DNA from: Certhia americana
Lineage: Eukaryota > Chordata > Aves > Passeriformes > Certhiidae
DNA: 64,000 bases
Reading direction: 5' to 3'
Assembly: GCA_018697195.1 (NCBI GenBank)
Contig: CM031858.1
Span: 108,934,944-108,998,943, forward strand
Under the pieces are notes generated by a model that was given only the letters and a program-made list of their open reading frames with translations, did not search any database and was not told the DNA's origin. The position numbers and the translations under genes are program-made. This document shows, piece after piece, positions 1 through 11,815 of this stretch (its first letter is position 1; each line of letters starts with the position of its first letter).

Positions 1-3000
1 TTGAAGATTTTTTGTCCTTTTTTTTCCCCTTTTGAAATGTACTGTGTCTGCATATAGCATTATTCATCAAATAAAAATAGTAAGATAAATATTTATGTCT
101 AATGTTCCTTAATTTAAATAACATTTTCTTTCATATGTTTAAATTTACATTTACCGAATGATGTTGAGTAGCCATTATTCCCTGATAAACAACACAGTGG
201 TATTCATGGTTGATGCCTGAGTCCAACTTTATCCTTAATTGCTTTAAATTTTGTGGAAAAGGTTACAATCTTAGAAGTTAGTCAAGATAACCAAGTTAAT
301 AAAATGCATGGTATATCAGATTTTCTATCACAGCATTGCCTTTATCTCTTTTGTATTTCCTAGGCTGCATTTCTCTTTTCTAGGTTGAGATTCACATTTG
401 GTGACACAGCTCCATCAGTGTATATCCACGCTAGTGCCAGGCAATTTTTCCCAACATCAATCTGCCTTCTGTGTTTGCTGCTACCCACAGTTGCATCCAG
501 CTGTTTATATGGTGAACTGGGGAATTGATCCAGCTGTAAAAGAGTTCAAACATTTTTTTTCAGAGATAATTTAGGATAAATTAGTTCATCAATCCAATCC
601 ATTCTGTGGCTGTATAAACACTTGTGTCAGCACTGAGTAAGAGCTCCTGCAGCCATAAAACTTGGGGAATGAGGGTGGGCTGGTGAAGCTTAGAGCACAG
701 TGGCTGCTGAAGTTTCACAGCCACAATGCCAATCAATCACTAACATTCAACTGCAGCATATCTGGGATAAATAGTTGGCTCCATCTGTTGGAGGTCAGCT
801 TTCATAATTATGCTCTGTACAGACATTTTACAAGGACCCATTTTGTTAGCTATATTTACTGAAAGCTTAAGGCTTACCTTTTTCTCCCAAATGAGAAGCT
901 AGTAGCTGCAAATCCCACAGGCCCAAGAGGTACCTGCTTTTTTTACATTTATTTATGAACCACCTTGTGCCCTGATCTTGCCTCTGGATCTGCTAGCTTA
1001 GGTTTCTGTGCCTGTCACTTAAATCAGTAGCTTCACAAAGGCCCAAAGGGCCATGACAGTAAATGAAGATGAGAAGAGCTTTAAGCAAGACAGAGAAGTA
1101 AAAATACTGCCATAGCTTCAGCATCTTTTTTATTTTCAACCACTGAAAACACTTTCTCATACTTGCTTCTCTTTAGAATATGTTCTGTTGAATTTAAAGA
1201 TGATAATTTTAATAGTTGGTCTTTCTCTTATCTCTTCTGTCAGAACAGCTGAATAGTATGTTTGAATGCTAGATTTATGTTTCAGGAATGAACTTTTAGG
1301 AAATCCATTTATTTGTTCCATTCTAGTTTTGGAAGAGGTGTAAATGCAGTCCTGTAGATTCACCTTTTGCTGAGAAATATCTGGTTTAGAGCCTTTACTG
1401 CTCATTGTCCATATTACCTATCAACAGTTCAATTTCATTATGCTAGTTTTGAGCAAAATTGAACACCAACTTGTCACAGCAATGCCTGCTGTAGGCAGTA
1501 AGGTAACTGGGCTCAGCCCTTCAGTGTCTTCCTAATGCAGTATCAAAGCAATAGCTCTGGAAAGCTGAATTAGAGCTGGTAGTTGAAGCAGAACATATTT
1601 GCCATTCTCTCTACATTATTTCTGCAAATGATATCTTTTACAGCCAGTACTCTCTAGAAGAAAAATTGTATACTGTTCTTGTGTCTGGGTTATGTATTTG
1701 TAAAACTACTCAGGCAGAAAGAGAAGTTGAATATTTCAGTATCTGTCTAGTTCTACTCCATGGATACAGGGAAAGAAAACCTCCTGAGTGAAAGGTGCTA
1801 CATTTCTTTCCTACGTACTAGTGTAGATTTCTCAGATAACCTTCTAACAAAAACTGAAGGTGTATCAGTTTTGTTAGAAAATACTTGCACATCTGGCAAT
1901 GGTGTATCAACACTCCTTGTTTGTTAACCCAAATCCTTTGCACTGCAGTTTTTTAAAGAATCAGGGTGCATGACTTTGCTGAAAAATATTTTCCCTGCAG
2001 ATATGCAGAGTGAAGTCTGAATAAATCAGCTAGAAGGACCCAGAAATATAGAGACGTAAAAACTGCTCATTAATTGATTTTTCATTAGCTAGCTCTAAAA
2101 TTGCAGAGTAAGTTTTTCACACTAAGTAATGATAGCAGTAAGTGCATCCAGAAGAAAGCATAGACAAGTTTTAACTTATTTGTAAAATCCATCCATATTG
2201 AATCAGGAGGTATGAAATTTCTAATGCATTTTATATTAAATCTATATTTTTTTGATGTAGAAGAAAAATTGTGGCAGAACACAAATGTCCTCTCTGATGC
2301 TAAGCAGAGCATTAGAACTAACATTTATATGCAGGATAATTATTAAAGGTAGAATTTTGTCTTGCACAAATATTGTAGAGCTCTTTACTGTAGATAGCAA
2401 CACAAATTTATCTAATATTTTCTCAGTGTACAGAGAAATGATGTCTAACAGGGAGAATATGTTAATGGTCTAGCTGATTACTATCTTATGTCCAGATCTT
2501 AATATAGCCTAATGTTGGTAGAACTTCTAATATGCCCTCAAAATACTGGCTGTTTTGCAGATAACTTGAGGACTGGCAACTTGCTAACCTGAGCCTTTGG
2601 AGTTTTCTAATCATGGAGTTCTTTAAATTACTCTTTGTTGGCAGGGGAAATAAGTTTGGGAGGATTGAGGTGTTTCTGCCTTTTGAACTCTGCTGGCTCT
2701 GTGGCCATACTACAGGGACTGGTGCATTTCCTCAACACAGCAGGTTTCAGTGCAGAGGTCCCCAAGCCAACAAAAGAGATTTAAACTCCAGAGCTGGAAG
2801 ATGTATAAATGCATAGATGACTGTGATTGCTCTGAGGCAATAAGCCCTGCTAAAAAGCAGATCTATCTAGCTGAGACACAGAACTGTGCTGATCCTGCGT
2901 GCTGTTTTGAAAAATATATATGTTCATCATCCCAGTTCACTGTGCAGTTGTACCAAGTTGCTCAAAGGTCTCTAATGGAATGCTCCACCAGGCTCTGAAG

Positions 3001-3270
3001 ACTTATTTGTTACTGGAATACTCTAAAGAAATGTGCAAGATGAAGCTTGTTTATTGAAAGGATCATATTCCTACCAATAGATTCCATTGTGTTCTGTGTG
3101 AAAATGAGAGCAACTGCCTCAGAAAATGAGAGAAAATGTCTGACTAAGAAATAAGAGATGTTTTTTATGTTATTCACTCACTGAAGATTCGGGCAGTTGT
3201 TTATAGGAATTTCTGTGGTTACCTATAAATTCAATTCTGTGAAAAGTTCCTTGAGTAGTTCCTAAAGTGC
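1..3270. other. AT-rich unique sequence, no gene recognised
   Basis: I see no repeat family, RNA gene or convincing exon here. The short open frames on both strands (at most 82 codons) have no recognisable motif and no consistent splice signals. A moderately GC-richer patch lies around 600-1080. Intergenic or intronic sequence is the simplest reading. Confidence 0.5.
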
Positions 3271-3280
3271 AGACTTTCAT

Positions 3281-3281
<1 letters not shown>

Positions 3282-3312
<31 letters not shown>
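3282..3312. repeat. (TAAA)n microsatellite
   Basis: About eight consecutive TAAA units. It lies 70 bp before a pure A run. No LINE or SINE body is recognisable upstream, so I treat it as a simple repeat rather than a retroposon tail. Confidence 0.95.
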
Positions 3313-3313
<1 letters not shown>

Positions 3314-3382
3314 CAGCAGTATCATTTGAAGTCCTCCGTTTCTGAAAAACATTGCTCCACTTTAATATGAATACACAAGATT

Positions 3383-3406
3383 AAAAAAAAAAAAAAAAAA
3401 AAAAAA
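3383..3406. repeat. Poly(A) run, 24 bp
   Basis: Twenty-four uninterrupted A residues. No AATAAA signal or coding remnant is visible just upstream, so there is no support for a processed pseudogene tail. Confidence 0.95.
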
Positions 3407-3600
3407 TCTGTCATTCTCTTACATTTGTTTTTCACTTTATATAGGAAGTCCCCATTTATGACTTGGGAGCTGTTGCCCTTGACCTGTATGTCTGTGTCCT
3501 AAATGGGTGTCAATGACACTACGATTATTAGCAGTCAACATTTTACAGGCATTAGATAAGGAATTCATTATACCACTATTCAAAGACTACACTGACACAA

Positions 3601-3663
3601 AATTAATTTTATTATTTTTATTATAATCATCATTATTATAATTGTTATTAGGATTATTATTGC
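3601..3663. repeat. ATT/TTA-rich low-complexity tract
   Basis: Imperfect array of ATT and TTA triplets interrupted by single base changes. It is an old, decayed trinucleotide repeat of the same type as the intact array at 55559. Confidence 0.8.
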
Positions 3664-4430
3664 TCCAAGGTTTGATAACTGAGCTTCAGCATCTGATATG
3701 TGTTCTTTCTGATTGCTTAGAGGATCTTTTTTCTACAACACTCCACAGTTCAAAAAAAAAAAATTCAGTATCTGTGTTTGAACTAATAATCATGTTGAGA
3801 TAAATGGTTTATGGAGATTTTCATGACTTAGATTCAGTTTTGAGATCTGTCTGATACTCAGTACATGTTGCAGTCCATCTTCAAAAATCAATAGGGTTGG
3901 GACTTAACTGGTCTGGGAAAGCACATGTTTACTTTGTGGTGAGAGGTTGTGTGATTACATCAAGTTTCATGTACATTACCCCCATCCCCACTTCAATTTC
4001 TTTCTGTTCCATAGGGATAAATAGAAAAAACAAGTAGCAAATGGGTTTTAATTTTTTTTTTTTTTTTCAATAAGATAAATATATGGTTTGTGTGTATCAA
4101 GAAAACTAAAAAATTACTCCATAGAAGAGAATTCCTCTCTTGGACTATGACAGAATTTTGGAATATTTTGCTATCCTACCACCTAGTCTAAGCATTAGAA
4201 AACTTCAAAAATTTTATTCCAAAGTAAAAAAAAATTAAATCTAGTTTTACCTCTTAAAAGAATTGACTGTTTTCTGACAGTTTTAGTATGCACAACCTAA
4301 TACTGGAGCACAGTTGTTACTCTTTTAAGGGCTCCTCCATTCTCCTTTCCCACCTCATCAACATAAATTAAACAGTGTAGGGAAATAACATTTAAATTTA
4401 TATTTATGCATGCATTAGAGAGTAAATAGA

Positions 4431-4512
4431 AAGAAGGAAGATGCAGAAGGTGCGGAAGGAAGGTTTGGATGGAAGGAAGGAAGGTGCGGAAGGAAGATGC
4501 AGAAAGAAGGGA
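4431..4512. repeat. Purine-rich GGAA/GGAAG minisatellite
   Basis: An 82-bp purine-rich tract on the plus strand built from GGAAG units. It contains longer internal duplications: the 16-mer AAGGTGCGGAAGGAAG occurs at 4447-4462 and 4481-4496, and GGAAGATGCAGAA at 4436-4448 and 4492-4504. It therefore grew both by slippage of the short unit and by duplication of blocks. GGAA is the core of ETS-family binding sites, but nothing shows that this copy is used. Confidence 0.85.
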
Positions 4513-4560
4513 AAACTTCAGATATTCTCTTAACATAAATTTCTTTGATTATTTTTAAAC

Positions 4561-7500
4561 TTTGAAGTTTACTGACTCAAAATGCTGATAATACCATACT
4601 GAAATGCATAAGTCAGCTCTGTGCAATATGTTTATATAGGAAAGATGAGGTTTATATGTATGTATAAATATATATCTAGTCCATCTGGGTATCTAGACTT
4701 CATCCTTCTCTAAAATCGTGAAAGGTCATGAAGAGACAAGATTGGACATAGGAGCTGTAATTCTGAGGAACTGGTTGCAAGAACTAAAATCCAATAACTT
4801 AATTTAGATATAGAAATGTCAAAGTAAGTTGTGAAATATTATTTTCTTTCTACCCTCCATTCCTGTGGTTTTCATTAGCATTTTTTCCTTGCATAATTAT
4901 TAGGTGCTTTATCTGTACCTAGACTGCAGTTTTTAAAACCACTCCAAAATCATGATGATGCCAACTTTGCCGTACTCATTTAGGTATTTTATCAACCCAA
5001 AATCACCTTCTAAGCTTATCCATATTGGTAGCCACCCTATACTGAATCTAAACTTAATCTGATCTCTAAATAGATTTACAGTGGAATATTGCTAACAATT
5101 CAGCAGAATTAATCTTTCCCTAATCTTGTCCTCTCCTTGTCATCAAACACTTCATATTCTTTACAATTTCAAAGGTCAAATTTCAGCACTTCTGGAATTT
5201 GTTTTGTGGTCTGATTGTTTTTTTTTTTTTAAATTCAACTTTAGAATTCTTCTTCCTTATCTTAATTGTTAGGCTATTTATAAGAAACATTTATTTATTA
5301 CAGTTATATACTGGGTTTTTTTAATCTTTTTTAATGGGTGAATATTTAGCATCTTAGGGAAGAGAGAATGTTTTTTAATTGCATGGTAAGGTTTTCCTTC
5401 ATCTCCAAAATCTCCACTGCTCATTTACACTACATGCCTGATACCTTTTCAACTTACCTGAAGGGTACTTCTGCTGAGTAGAGGCACTCCAAGGCAAAAT
5501 CAATCTTCCTAATGGCAGAGAGAATTGTACCACCTTAGTTGGTATTACAGGTTATTTAGTATAAACATATGTGTTCCCATTAAGGGCCATCCACATTCAA
5601 CTAAAATGAGTCACTTGTGTAAGAAGTTTTGTTTATAAATCTGAGACTAATTTCCCTAGTCTATTCTGTATGTGCCATGTGGTATAAAATTGTACAAATG
5701 TCAGTGTGCAGCTTCACAATACATTTCTCTGAGAGCAAAATTTTGCAGTGCATTTCTCTGAAGAATTATAAATAAATAGAACATGGAAATTAAAATAAGT
5801 TCAAGGTGAAAACTTCCACTACTATCTCTCTGCTAAAAATACAAATATTTCTTCTGTAACAACAAGCCACTCACATGGTAGTCATATTAATATATACAGT
5901 TAATGTAAATTACATTAATTATGTGCACAGATATTTAATCTGTTGGTTGAAAAGATCCATTCCTCCTGGCTTTTATAGTTGACTATATATATGTGATCAC
6001 ATGCACAAGACTGCATGTACCATGGTTGTCTTTGACTGAAAGAACATTCTTGCACAACACAGTGGGATGGAGTCAGTCGGCTTTTTCAACTTTGTCGGAG
6101 GTCCCCTCTTTCAAGCTAGAGTCACTTTCATCTGTAATAGTCAGACAGGAGAGTTTTGCATTTCAGAAAATGTTTGGTCTATATTTTTGGATGTCTTTTA
6201 TGTGCTAAAATCTGTGGAATTTTCTGCCTTCCAGATCTGTCTGAGCATCTTATGGTGATCAGTGTTCACCCAGCTACAACTGTGCAAGCACGACATAATG
6301 AGAAAGAGAAGGTTGGAGAAGGAAGGAGGAAGAGGATGGAGAGATGATACAGGTGTGAAAATCTGGGCTCCCAACATCCATTCCTTCTGCAGACCCCACA
6401 ATGTCCTTTGTGACCTGGCTGCAGCAGCCCCAGTGTGCCCACGCACACTCTGAGTGTCCTCAGCTATGGTACTGGCACTGTGTCCTTATCTCATGAGCTG
6501 TCCCTTGATTTAATGGTATAAGATGTCCTGGAAGCCACCTCAGGACACTGCCTGACTCCTTGTATTAGCAGTACTGTAAACACAGTTTTGCCAGCATTAG
6601 CTTTGTTAGCCCAGGACTGGGGCTTTGGCAGCAGTGACTGTACATTCTGGAAGAAGATTTCTTCTTTTCACCAGATCATTTTCTACTTGTACTTTTGGTG
6701 GAGGAAAGGAGATCCCCATTGCACATGGGAGCTGTTTCTTGTTAAAATATAACACATATGGTCCGTGCAGTATCTCCCAGCAGGGAGAGCCTAGACTTGG
6801 ACAGATAACAGGGACTCTAAGGTGGCTGATATGGGTCTCAGTGGTATCTGGCATATGATCTACAGCATTTGTCTATGAGGCTGGCTAGCCAGTATAGTGT
6901 GCTTAACTAGAGTTGTCTGGCAAATTTGAATCTCTCAGTTACTTGTGGTTACAAGTGTGATGTGATGTCAGATCATAGGCTCCAGATGAAAGCACTGCTC
7001 AGATGCCAAACTACTGGGAGAGGGATTGCAAATATTACGGCCTCTGCTGAGGGCATGTGTATCATCTTTCGTGGGTCTCATAGAATAGTTTTGGAGAACA
7101 GAAACCTCTAATTGTTGTGACAGCAGAGGCAATGTATAAAATGGAAACTTCTGGGCACATATATACTTCTTACCTGTGAGCTTTTGATGACATTGAAATC
7201 TGGCCTGTTGGTAGATAAACCAGGGTCATATACTAAAAGAAACTGAAATGTGAAGATGAGCGGTTGCAAACCTCACAAACCTGCTTCTTGGAATAAGTGT
7301 GGATTGCCCAGGAAAATTCCTACAACTCTCAGTTCCAGCTTGAATGCATCCATGTAGTCTGTGGGCCTGCACAGTCAGGAGGTTCAGGGTGAGCAGCTAA
7401 CTTTTGTTTATTTATTTACCACTAGGTAAACCTAAAACCTAGACTCACTAAGCCAATGAGAACATTTGGCTTCTATGTGCTGATACAACTACTACAATAA

Positions 7501-10500
7501 AAAAGTGCAAGAAAATCCAGTGAAATTCTTTATTTCTGACGCCTCTGTTTAAATCTGATCCTGTCCTCCACAGACTCCATATCAGTTCTGCAAGTTCATA
7601 CTATTCCTGTAGTCCATGCAAATCTTTATATGACAGTATTTGAAATCAGTCTTGAAAGGTGAGTCAAATAAAGGCATTACACACTTGAATAAAGTTGCAA
7701 TTGAAGCTCTCAAGGTTATGAAATCACTGAAAAAATGAAATGTTTAAAATAGGGTTGTACTTTTGGTGTAAACCGTATGGTATAATTTTTACTTTGTCAC
7801 ACTATTTTTTTTCCCACACTAAATAAAGAGGCCTTTTTTACAGATGAATCAGAGTAATGTATTCAAGGCATTTTCCCCCACAGTTGCAAAAAAAATACTG
7901 TAAAGTCATGCTATAAAGCCCCACTCAGTGAGTATATTTAAAAGGGACTTAAGGTACCTCTTTTACTTGAGATGGTGCAAAGAAGAACTTGAAAAAAATT
8001 CTCAAGTGGTTAGGGAACCAAACTGTAATGGCAAACTCTAAAAGATCAGGAACTCAGCAAAATGTAAAACAAATATCCAATCAAAATAAAGTATTTCATA
8101 AAGCAATTGCTTAGCAAACTCAACTCATCCAATTTTAAATTTCTCAGATTCCAAGAGGAAATTAGGAGAAGAAAAGGAGATAAAGAGAAAAAGAGAGTTA
8201 TAGGTACTGCCCTGGGTCCAGCATTGTATGGATGTAAAAATAAAATCCAAGGAAAATAGTAACAAGCCATGTGCATCTTTGTGCAATATTTTTTATCTGC
8301 TCTGGTCTTTTGTGGCCTCCACTCCCCTGTAGATAGGGCTTCTGATCATCTGGCCACTCTGGGGCTACACTGAGACTCCAGAGGTTGGCTGTGGGGGATT
8401 GCTTCAGGTTTGCCAGTGACTGAGAGCTGCTCTAGAGACTCCAAGGGAGCCAGGGTACAGGCCAGAACACCATCCCACTTTTACAGAACTTGCCTTGCCC
8501 CCTCCTCCTCCCACAAACTCTCTCTCTGGTTTTGAGCCAGTAATCATTTTCTCCAGTCACTCACACATGCAATTAAAGACTGTCATAAAACATTGGTTGC
8601 AAAGGCAGCTTCAATTATGACATTTCATAACTTTCTATTATTAAATTAAAAGTTCCTAATGTACTCATAAAGTAGCTTTTTCTGTGCACTTATTTCCTAC
8701 TTTAGATTTCTTTTCGTTTAGTTCACTTTATTATGTAGTCAAAATGAATTTAGTTTGCCTAATTGGAATACATACAAGCCTATATAATCTTTAGCAATTG
8801 AGAATTTTCAGTTTAAATGTGCAATAATTAAGAGCAAATGGGACTGAGTATTTAAAATAGTGACAGCTCTGTATTTTAAAATGTTAGTATGCAGTTGTTT
8901 GGTTATAGAGAACAAGAAAGGAAAGCTGGAAAGGTGCCAATAAAAGCATACTGAGAATTTTACTTTCATCTCAAAGATCAAAGGAACCCAGGATCTTCAG
9001 CAAGAATTCAGATTGAAAGTGATGAAATTATAATGCACATTGCAGATGATAAGCAAAGTAATTGTTTAGCAATTTGTGGGAAGGTGGAGAGCTTTTTTTG
9101 AAAGAGCAAATGAAGACATAACATGAAGCCCAACCACACATTTACAGTCTGTCAGAGGTTATATCTTGAAATATGGAAGGGTAACAGCCACTAGATATAT
9201 GCTTCAACTGAAAACATACTCATATCAAAAATAAGGATGTACTGTTGCATAACTGGCACAACTGGAGACATATAATCTTATTAATGTCTCCATTATTATC
9301 CATAATTATGTTATCCATAATTAACACAGACTGTAAAAACAAAGGAATAAGGAGCACAGTTCTTATAATGAGTTGGACTGTTCAACCCTGACACTTGGCA
9401 AGAACTTACCCAAATATTTCCATTGTGTACTCTCTCAGAAATAATTGATGCATAATAGAATGACTTCTTATTTAATGACACTGTTTGACCATTTCTAATA
9501 TTTATTACACAGTTTAGTCAAGAGAAGGACACAGTTTTTGCATTTGCTCCAAGTTTGTCCCACATGAAACTGGAACAAGAAAATGTTCATTATAAGGACC
9601 AGTAATCATCTTTCCTCCACAGCATTACAGAAATGATGGTGACAATAAAAAGATGTAAGTCCATCCTAAAATGTACAGAGGTTTAAGACAGGTAAGATTT
9701 CTAAAAGCAAGCCTTCTGCACCTGTGCTGAAAAAAGGAGGCTTAAAGTAAATCCAGTGCTCTACATCAGCAAATGTAAATGCTGTACTTATACTGACTCA
9801 GAGAACTGCTCCTACTTATGCAAAAAGTTAATTTGTCTTCAAAGTACAATTCAAAGGTTTGATCTCCCACTGTTGAATGAAAAAATAGAGTTTTAGTATT
9901 AAATTTATTTTCCCTTTACGTTGATTTTTGTGTAGCTCAGTAATTCTGAAAGGCTTGGGGTTTGTTCATAACAGCATGAGCTTTTTTACATTACAGAACT
10001 TAACATTATATCCCTAAAACTTTAGAGACTAGATGAATTAATCTTAGTAGTGGCTACTGTCCTCACAGTAAGAATACACATATCATTCATAAACTGCTCT
10101 CACCAGATAGTAATTTTATTTGTGGTTTGTTTTAAATGAGCTGTTTATAATTCTGTAATTAATTCGGTAAACACGGCAAAAATGACAGATGGTTATGATA
10201 AAGGAACTTAATGCTTTGTGGAAGCAAGTCAAACCACAATCACTAACAGATGTTTTCTGCAAAGCCAGATTTTGTGTGTGTGTGTGTATACACATTACAC
10301 ATATATATATATATATATGTACATGGTAGAAATATGCATTTATATATGTGTATTTATGTGCATATCTATCTGTGTGCATCAACACTACTAGAATACTTTC
10401 CCCACACTGTTGCACTAGCACTATTGCTTTGAGAAGTAATGGTCACATTTATTCCTGTAGTCATACCAAAGACTTTTATCAAGGACAATTCCTAAATTCT

Positions 10501-11308
10501 CATTAGTTTAGAAATCATTTACAGATAGCACTTTTGGTAACTTGTTTATGATTTAAAAATAAATGATTCTCATTGGCAGGACAAAAATTCAAAGCAATAG
10601 TTTCAAAAATTGTTTTAATGCTATATAAAATTAGTGTCCGAAATGCAATTACTAGAGGATAACAGTGGAACTAGAGTTTAACAGTAGCCAGAATTATTCT
10701 TACCTTGCCGATATAAGATAACACTAAGATAAGAGTCAATGAGGTGACAGTATCATGAGCAATCCTTGTTTTTCAGCATTATCATTTGAAGAGCAAAGCA
10801 CATACTTCATACCATACATAAATATGCATTTTTAAATCTAATAATCATAGTTTCACAGAGAAAACTTGACAGGTAAAATCAGCTAAAGAGACATTGGACA
10901 TTTCATGACAATTTCTACTATACTGGGCTGTAAACTCCAGTGTTAGTAATCTTGCATTCTTGCACAGATTTGTATTCTGACAAACCTCTTCCCTTGAAGA
11001 GAAGCCATGAGAGAAGCAGTCCTTAGTAGATGTTTGGGAACATCTAAGCATGTCAAACAAGCAACACAGGTGTTCAGGGATCGGTGATTTCATCACTAGG
11101 CTTTGTCAGTCTCCAAGAGGCTGAGAACATGATCTGTGTATACACTCTCGACAAGATGCATGTCCATATCTGTTTAATAGCAGCATGCTTGCCAGGCCTT
11201 CTGCTCACACAGTGTTGGAAGGAAAAGAAAAAAATGGAAAATTTGGCAAAGAGGAGGAAAAAGTTTCACTCAAAGTGACCTTTCATCTGGGAATGCTAAA
11301 AGTATTGG
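4561..11308. other. AT-rich unique sequence, no gene recognised
   Basis: No coding exon or named repeat recognised. GC-richer patches occur at about 6030-6870 and 8310-8540, each with overlapping short frames on both strands that show no recognisable protein. The stretch 8590-9080 is very AT-rich, with many TAAT/ATTA cores, and reads like conserved noncoding DNA, though this cannot be tested without other genomes. The only simple repeat of note is at 10271-10318. Confidence 0.45.
10271..10318. repeat. Compound (TG)n ... (TA)n microsatellite
   Basis: A TG run of nine units (10271-10288) is followed after a short CA-containing interval by a pure TA run (about 10299-10318). Alternating purine-pyrimidine tracts like these are slippage-prone and probably length-polymorphic. 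Confidence 0.9.
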
Positions 11309-11780
11309 TGTGGGAACACTCTGTTATGCCTAGCATTGTTCATCCTCCCCCTGTTGTGGGAAGTAGAATTCCTGTGTAGAGATACCACACTCTCACAGAT
11401 ATGCTTGAGCCTCCTGTTGGGGGAGAGTGAGGGCTTAAAAGCCCAACCTTGTGATAAACTGTACATGAAGCCTTTTGTTGTACTGGGACAGGCAGTGGCC
11501 CCTCCTAGCCTGCTGTGCCCTAACAGAGCCTGTGTCTCTGTGTGCCTCTGTCCACAGGGGTGATCCTAATGGAGCTCGTGTTCTCATGTGTCTCTTTTTA
11601 CTTGGATGGACTAAGCCCACTGGAGCCCATGTGTCTCTGTCCACTGGGATGAGGTGACCCCAAGTCAGCCTGTGTCACCACTTGTCTCTCCCACTCATTA
11701 TTAGCAAGGTAATGGAATAAATCTATGCTCTGCATTTCAGCCGTGGCTTTGTGGTAGTGGCCCTGGTTACCTGTGTGTCA
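11309..11780 (+). mobile_element. Candidate solo LTR of an endogenous retrovirus
   Basis: This block is clearly GC-richer than its surroundings and has LTR layout. It begins TGTGGGAACACT and ends in TGTGTCA, giving TG...CA ends. A TATA-like CTTAAAAG lies near 11434 and a canonical AATAAA near 11716, followed by a T- and GT-rich U5-like tail. Flanks are ATTGG before and ATTCA after, so only three of five possible target-site bases agree, as might be expected of an old insertion. No internal retroviral coding sequence is next to it. I cannot name the family. A non-viral GC-rich element is the alternative. Confidence 0.4.
11526..11697 (+). repeat. Degenerate ~47-bp tandem repeat inside the LTR-like block
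   Basis: Four diverged units start at AGCC/AGCT at 11526, 11573, 11624 and 11667. They share a core close to TGTGTCTCTGTCCACTGGGA, and the unit lengths are about 47, 51 and 43 bp, with the last unit partial. Repeat amplification inside U3 or R is common in LTRs, which fits the surrounding call but does not prove it. Confidence 0.6.
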
Positions 11781-11787
11781 ATTCACG

Positions 11788-11815
11788 TGCACACACACAC
11801 ACGCAGACACACACC
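11788..11815. repeat. Short interrupted (CA)n run
   Basis: CACACA units interrupted by a GCAGA step, immediately downstream of the LTR-like block. Confidence 0.8.

Noticed and set aside
3282..3406. TAAA run plus poly(A) as the tail of a processed pseudogene or LINE
   Set aside because: No polyadenylation signal, coding remnant or target-site duplication is visible upstream. Bird CR1 elements do not end in poly(A).
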